Source of the DNA: CAZHRJ01 sp964534765
Lineage (GTDB): Bacteria > Lindowbacteria > 2-12-FULL-62-27
Assembly (NCBI GenBank): GCA_964534765.1
Contig: CAZHRJ010000057.1
Location: 1-17,540 of the forward strand
DNA length: 17,540 nucleotides
Reading direction: 5' to 3'
The position numbers and the translations under genes are program-made. The notes under the pieces are model-generated. The model saw only the letters and a list, made by a program, of their open reading frames with translations, ran no database searches and was not told the DNA's origin. This document shows, piece after piece, positions 14,577 to 17,540 of this stretch (within the stretch, counting starts at the first letter, position 1; every line of letters starts with the position of its first letter).

Positions 14577-15068
14577 TTACAAGACGCACGATATTTGATT
14601 GATTGCGCATCGATGCTCAACGGCGAGATTCTTTTTCCTTCCGATCCAACCCGGTTCAAACTCTCCAGGGAAATCGCCGCCTCCGAAACACACAAGATCC
14701 CCGGAATCCAGCCGGGCCACGCCGGTGGATCGAATCACCGGTTGCTTGTTGACGTAGGTCCCATTGGCGCTGCCGACGTCCTGTAGAAAATACGTTTTTT
14801 CTTCGACGTACAGCCTGGCATGCTTCCGGGAGATGTTGCCATGATTGTCCCGGATGACGATGTCGTTTGATTTGTCCCGCCCGATGTTCACAATGGTCCG
14901 ATCGATGTTGACCAGCTCGCTGTCAAATGCGAGGACGAACTCGACAGGTGAGATTTTCTTTCCGTCCTTGAGATCGAACGTCAGCTCGTAGTCGATGTGT
15001 TCCGGTTTTTCCCCCCACTTGACGGTCGTCGGCGGTTCCGTATCGTCCGGTAACGGCTTGTTGGTCAT
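14577..15068 (-). CDS. FHA-domain protein
   Basis: A 163-residue soluble protein with one forkhead-associated domain: GRDKSNDI (63-70), ISRKHARL (79-86) and DVGSANGTYVN (97-107), with the Arg, Ser and Asn-Gly residues that bind phosphothreonine all present. The domain closes near residue 135 (SGDLVCFGG), followed by an unremarkable tail. A short N-terminal region (1-50) lacks other motifs, though LAFDSELVNIDRTIVNIGRD resembles the start of FHA proteins in signalling operons. The partner kinase is not in the window. It lies 236 bases upstream of tadG and 18 bases downstream of the Spy-like gene, on the same strand. The gap to tadG holds its own promoter candidate. Confidence 0.9.
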   Translation of the reverse strand: MTNKPLPDDTEPPTTVKWGEKPEHIDYELTFDLKDGKKISPVEFVLAFDSELVNIDRTIVNIGRDKSNDIVIRDNHGNISRKHARLYVEEKTYFLQDVGSANGTYVNKQPVIRSTGVARLDSGDLVCFGGGDFPGEFEPGWIGRKKNLAVEHRCAINQISCVL

Positions 15069-15086
15069 CAGCTGATCCCGCTTCCG

Positions 15087-15719
15087 TCAGTCGTCATCTC
15101 CCTCGTCCTCTTTTTCATCCTCATCCTCGTGCGGCGTCCTCCGGTGCTGCTTGCGGTCCTTCCCCTGCCGGTGATCCCGCATCCGGTCCATGTCCCCGCC
15201 CCCATGGCCTCCGGATTTTCGGCCCTGACCTCTTTCCGACATCATCGCCATCATCAGAACCCGGGTCTTGAACTTCCCGAACTGATCCGCCGTCAAAAAT
15301 TCCCTGGCGCCGATCAGTTTTTTCACCCGGGAAACCCGCAGGTCGGACTGGATCACTCCGATCTGCCGGATCTTGGTCTCGATGCGGCTGATATCCAGAG
15401 TGCGCTGATTGAGCAAATCAGCGACTTCGAGTTCCGCAATCTGAATTTCCGCCTCGGACCGGATCCGGTCCCGCTCATATCCGACAAGCAGGGTTCGCAT
15501 CTTTTCCTTCTGATCGTCGTTCAGGTTCAAACCCTCCTGCAGCCTGTCCAACTGGGGGAATCCCGACCTACCGGATTTGCCCTCCCAATCTTTTTTGTGA
15601 CCCGATTTCCTGTCGGACTGATGCCCGTCAGGTTTCTCCGCCCGGGCGAGATCGCCCATAACGAGAGAAAGCGCGGCGCAAAATCCGGCGGCGATCCAAC
15701 TCCATGTTCTCAGCTTCAT
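15087..15719 (-). CDS. Spy/CpxP-like periplasmic LTxxQ protein with acidic tail
   Basis: A 210-residue protein. A signal peptide (hydrophobic residues 8-21) is likely cut after A27 (LARA|EKP). A mostly helical domain carries two LTxxQ-type motifs, LNLNDDQ (64-70) and FLTADQ (141-146), as in the Spy/CpxP/CnrR-ZraP group, which bind unfolded proteins or metal in the periplasm. The C-terminus is unusual: Gly/His-rich (167-183), then basic, then strongly acidic (HEDEDEKEDEGDDD, 197-210), which could bind metal ions. The start at 15719 is chosen for its GAGGAGG; the frame is open to 15752, adding 11 residues. It may be co-transcribed with the FHA gene. Confidence 0.8.
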   Translation of the reverse strand: MKLRTWSWIAAGFCAALSLVMGDLARAEKPDGHQSDRKSGHKKDWEGKSGRSGFPQLDRLQEGLNLNDDQKEKMRTLLVGYERDRIRSEAEIQIAELEVADLLNQRTLDISRIETKIRQIGVIQSDLRVSRVKKLIGAREFLTADQFGKFKTRVLMMAMMSERGQGRKSGGHGGGDMDRMRDHRQGKDRKQHRRTPHEDEDEKEDEGDDD

Positions 15720-15724
15720 CTGAC

Positions 15725-15731
15725 CCTCCTC
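15725..15731 (-). promoter_or_regulatory. Shine-Dalgarno deciding the start of the Spy-like gene
   Basis: GAGGAGG on the minus strand lies 5 bases before the ATG at 15719, and the signal peptide begins cleanly there, against the upstream start at 15752. Confidence 0.65.
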
Positions 15732-15742
15732 ATTTTTCTCCT

Positions 15743-15752
15743 GTGAATTCAC
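15743..15752. repeat. 10-bp perfect palindrome between divergent genes
   Basis: GTGAATTCAC is a perfect palindrome in the 112-base gap between the Spy-like gene and the DedA-type gene. It could be a regulator site, but a single short palindrome is weak evidence. Confidence 0.2.
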
Positions 15753-15831
15753 TGACGCTCACATATCCACACATCTATCTAATCCATTTGTGGTTTGGAA
15801 GCCGACGGATCTTCTGCTACGGTCAGGAGCT

Positions 15832-16521
15832 ATGTTTCGGAAGCGGGTGGCTTTGATTATTCTTGGACTGTCGGCGGTTTGGTTGTGCAGACCCTATCTG
15901 TCGTCGGCGGGTCTGGAGGCGATTGTGGGCAGAGTCCATGCGCTGGGAAGTCTCGGACCTGTCCTGATGATTTTGGTCTATATTCTGGCGTGCGTGGTGG
16001 CCCTGCCGGCGTCGATTCTCACGCTGGCCTGCGGATTTTTATTTGGAATCTGGAAGGGATACCTGGTGGTCGCCATCGGCAGTCTTCTGGGCGCCTCCGC
16101 CGCATTCTGGATCGGCCGTACCGTCGCCCGGGAATGGGTCAAGGACAGGGCGGCGAAGCACCGTCTGTTTTCCGCGATCGATCGAGCGGTGACGCAAAAC
16201 GGGTTTAAGATGGTGCTTCTGACCCGCCTGTCACCCGCGTTCCCGTTTAATTTGCAGAATTTCGCGTATGGCGTCACGGGTGTGTCTTTCCGGGAGTATG
16301 TGTGGGCATCCTGGATCGGCATGCTGCCGGGGACGGTGCTGCTGGTTTACCTTGGCTCGGTGATGGAAAGTATCGCGGAGGTCGTCTCGGGGAAAATCCA
16401 GCCCGGGATCGGCCGGCAGGTTGGATTTGCGGTCGGCTTTCTGGCGACGGTTGGCGTGACGATTCTCGTGACAAAAACCGCAAAAAAATATCTCAATGAA
16501 ACCCTCAGTCGACCGGCATGA
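15832..16521 (+). CDS. TVP38/TMEM64 (DedA-superfamily) membrane protein
   Basis: A 229-residue inner-membrane protein with a SNARE-associated/VTT domain (about 40-185): ALPASILTLACGFLFG, the re-entrant motif, GSLLGASAAFWIGR, and LLTRLSPAFPFNLQNFAYGV, which holds the conserved Arg and Pro-Phe residues. Five to six membrane segments are visible. Relatives are implicated in lipid or undecaprenyl-phosphate transport, but the substrate here is unknown. The start ATG 15832 follows AGGAG by only 2 bases. GTG at 15790 is a possible longer start, with no ribosome site. It is transcribed away from the Spy-like gene and has no visible link to the pilus. Confidence 0.9.
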   Translation: MFRKRVALIILGLSAVWLCRPYLSSAGLEAIVGRVHALGSLGPVLMILVYILACVVALPASILTLACGFLFGIWKGYLVVAIGSLLGASAAFWIGRTVAREWVKDRAAKHRLFSAIDRAVTQNGFKMVLLTRLSPAFPFNLQNFAYGVTGVSFREYVWASWIGMLPGTVLLVYLGSVMESIAEVVSGKIQPGIGRQVGFAVGFLATVGVTILVTKTAKKYLNETLSRPA

Positions 16522-16530
16522 TTCCTGTCA

Positions 16531-16604
16531 TGGCGGAGGCGGGAATCGAACCCGCGACCTGGCGCTTATGAGACGCCCGCTCTAACCGACTGAGCTACCC
16601 CGCC
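16531..16604 (-). tRNA. tRNA-Met (elongator), anticodon CAT
   Basis: A full cloverleaf on the minus strand: acceptor GGCGGGG paired with CTCCGCC (one G-U), D arm GCTC/GAGC, anticodon stem GGCGT/GCGCC with loop CTCATAA, and T arm GCGGG/CCCGC with TTCGATT. The anticodon is at 16568-16570. CCA is not encoded. The anticodon stem lacks the three G-C pairs of initiator tRNA, and pairs 4-69 and 5-68 are G-C rather than the C-G seen in E. coli tRNA-Ile(CAU), so elongator Met is favoured over initiator or lysidine-modified Ile. Confidence 0.96.
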
Positions 16605-16680
16605 GACCCGGACCATGGAAGGTCGGTGTCGGCGATTCCCATGGATGGCAACGGGTTCGCCGACCCGGCCGACACCTTAC

Positions 16681-16702
16681 TTGATCACCGCCGGTGATTC
16701 AA
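16681..16702 (-). terminator. Hairpin just downstream of the GGDEF-REC gene
   Basis: On the minus strand TTGA-A-TCACC-GGC-GGTGA-TCAA folds into a stem of 5 plus 4 pairs with one bulged A, a few bases after the stop at 16710. There is no T-run, so it is a weak terminator candidate. A second 9-bp inverted repeat (GGTGTCGGC at 16625-16633, GCCGACACC at 16668-16676) lies between it and the tRNA. Confidence 0.3.
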
Positions 16703-16709
16703 TTGGGCG

Positions 16710-17540
16710 TTACTTCGCCGCGGCGGGCATCGCGATCAATTGATGGATTTGCTTGATGAACTTCGAATAGGTGAATGGCTTGATGATGAACGCGTCCGCT
16801 CCGCTGTCGATCGCGGTCTGTCGGATGTCCTCGGCTGTGAAGGCGGAAAGAAAGCTGATGCGGGTGTCGGCAAGTTCCGGCTGATGCCGCAGGTGCCTGC
16901 AGACGTCACGGCCGTCCGCGTCGGCCAGTTTCAAGTCCAGCAGGATGAGATTCGGCGTCCGGGCCTTGAGCGCGTCGAAGAACAGCGGCGTCTCCTGAAA
17001 GATCACGGTCTCAAAATTCTGCCGGGCCAGCATGTCCCGGACAATCGAACAGATGTCACCGTCGTCCTCCAGTACAAAAATCAACGGCCGCCCGGCGCCA
17101 GCCTTCTCCCCCCGACCGGCCGGCGCCGATCTGCGGCCGATCGAATTGAACGGCGCAAAAAGGATGTCGCCGTTTCCCCGGCCCTTGGCCACATAGAGCA
17201 ACTGGTCAAGGTCGGCGATCATCTGAACCGGGTGCAATGACCGGTCCGGCCCGATCACGCTTGCCGCGCCGCCGCTGATGCTGACGGGCTTGCCGGGAGT
17301 CTGGCCCGAATTCCGGGAAGCGGCGGCGACCGGCGGCCCCGATTTCTGCAATTCCTGGACGATCGCCGGGACCTTTTGTCTGACCCAGTCCTGTACCGCC
17401 GCCTCCGCCCTGGCGGCGATTTTTTCCGGGTGAGATCCGATCTCCCGGAAAATAATTAGAAACTCATCGCCTCCCCAGCGGCCGCAGATATCGTTCGAGT
17501 CGAGACTGGCTTTCATCAACTCCGAGAATTTCCGCAAAAC
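16710..17540 (-). CDS. Diguanylate cyclase-response regulator (GGDEF-REC), 5' end cut by the window
   Basis: The N-terminal part lies beyond the right edge. Numbering from the first Met in the window (17537), GRWGGDEF (19-26) is an intact diguanylate cyclase signature; the inhibitory-site Arg is replaced (DSND at 13-16), so feedback inhibition by c-di-GMP is unlikely. An Ala/Pro-rich insertion (about 66-84) precedes the SISGG strand (86-90), and LDQLLYVAKGRGNG (110-123) ends the domain. A receiver domain follows (151-270), with acidic pocket E157/D158/D159, phospho-acceptor D201 in LILLDLKLADADG and K253 in IIKPF. The receiver at the C-terminus is the reverse of the usual PleD/WspR order. No output domain follows the receiver. 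A role in pilus control is possible but not shown. Confidence 0.92.
   Translation of the reverse strand, partial: VLRKFSELMKASLDSNDICGRWGGDEFLIIFREIGSHPEKIAARAEAAVQDWVRQKVPAIVQELQKSGPPVAAASRNSGQTPGKPVSISGGAASVIGPDRSLHPVQMIADLDQLLYVAKGRGNGDILFAPFNSIGRRSAPAGRGEKAGAGRPLIFVLEDDGDICSIVRDMLARQNFETVIFQETPLFFDALKARTPNLILLDLKLADADGRDVCRHLRHQPELADTRISFLSAFTAEDIRQTAIDSGADAFIIKPFTYSKFIKQIHQLIAMPAAAK

Noticed and set aside
16531..16604. tRNA gene as an integration site for a mobile element
   Set aside because: No integrase gene and no direct repeat of the tRNA 3' end was found in the window.
1..17540. CRISPR arrays, insertion sequences or transposase genes
   Set aside because: No regularly spaced direct repeats, terminal inverted repeats with a transposase, or DDE/HUH motifs were seen.

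Overview
The window is dominated by a Tad/Flp (type IVc) tight-adherence pilus locus from a GC-rich diderm bacterium. A secretin (RcpA/CpaC) and several signal-peptide proteins imply an outer membrane. The proteins look like those of non-model, environmental or deltaproteobacteria-like lineages, but the sequence alone does not let me name the organism.

Layout. (1) 7-4416, all on the minus strand and read right to left: a third Flp-type pilin (4416-4210), a 716-residue membrane protein with two C-terminal cyclic-nucleotide-binding domains (4192-2042), an unannotated 51-residue double-span membrane protein (1957-1802) and a secreted M16 metallopeptidase whose second half is missing (1692-7). 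(2) 4424-5107: about 680 bases of AT-richer intergenic DNA between two divergently transcribed pilin genes, with an extended -10 facing each way. (3) 5108-13371, plus strand, compact and probably one operon: two near-identical Flp pilins, a 15-bp stem-loop, TadE-like pseudopilin, secretin RcpA/CpaC, TadZ/CpaE, ATPase CpaF/TadA, CpaB/RcpC, TadB, TadC, a DUF192 protein and an 83-residue membrane protein. Most junctions are overlaps or gaps under 25 bases. (4) 13396-15719, minus strand, converging on the tad operon: a short TadG-like protein without a von Willebrand domain, an FHA-domain protein and a Spy/CpxP-like periplasmic protein. (5) 15832-16521, plus strand: a TVP38/DedA-type membrane protein. 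(6) 16531-16604, minus strand: elongator tRNA-Met(CAT). (7) 16710 to the right edge, minus strand: a partial GGDEF-REC protein.

How it fits together. Pilins made from 5108-5495 would be matured by a TadV-type prepilin peptidase, which is not in the window. CpaF, placed by TadZ and anchored by TadB/TadC, would power assembly through the RcpA secretin stabilised by CpaB. TadE and TadG would be minor pilus components. The stem-loop after the two pilins would keep pilin mRNA above that of the machine. Signalling genes surround the locus (dual cNMP domains, FHA, GGDEF-REC), suggesting second-messenger or phospho-dependent control, but that link is inference.

The most unusual element is the divergent unit in which a pilin is followed 17 bases later by a membrane protein that resembles an M50/site-2 protease scaffold without its HExxH site, fused to two cNMP sensor domains.
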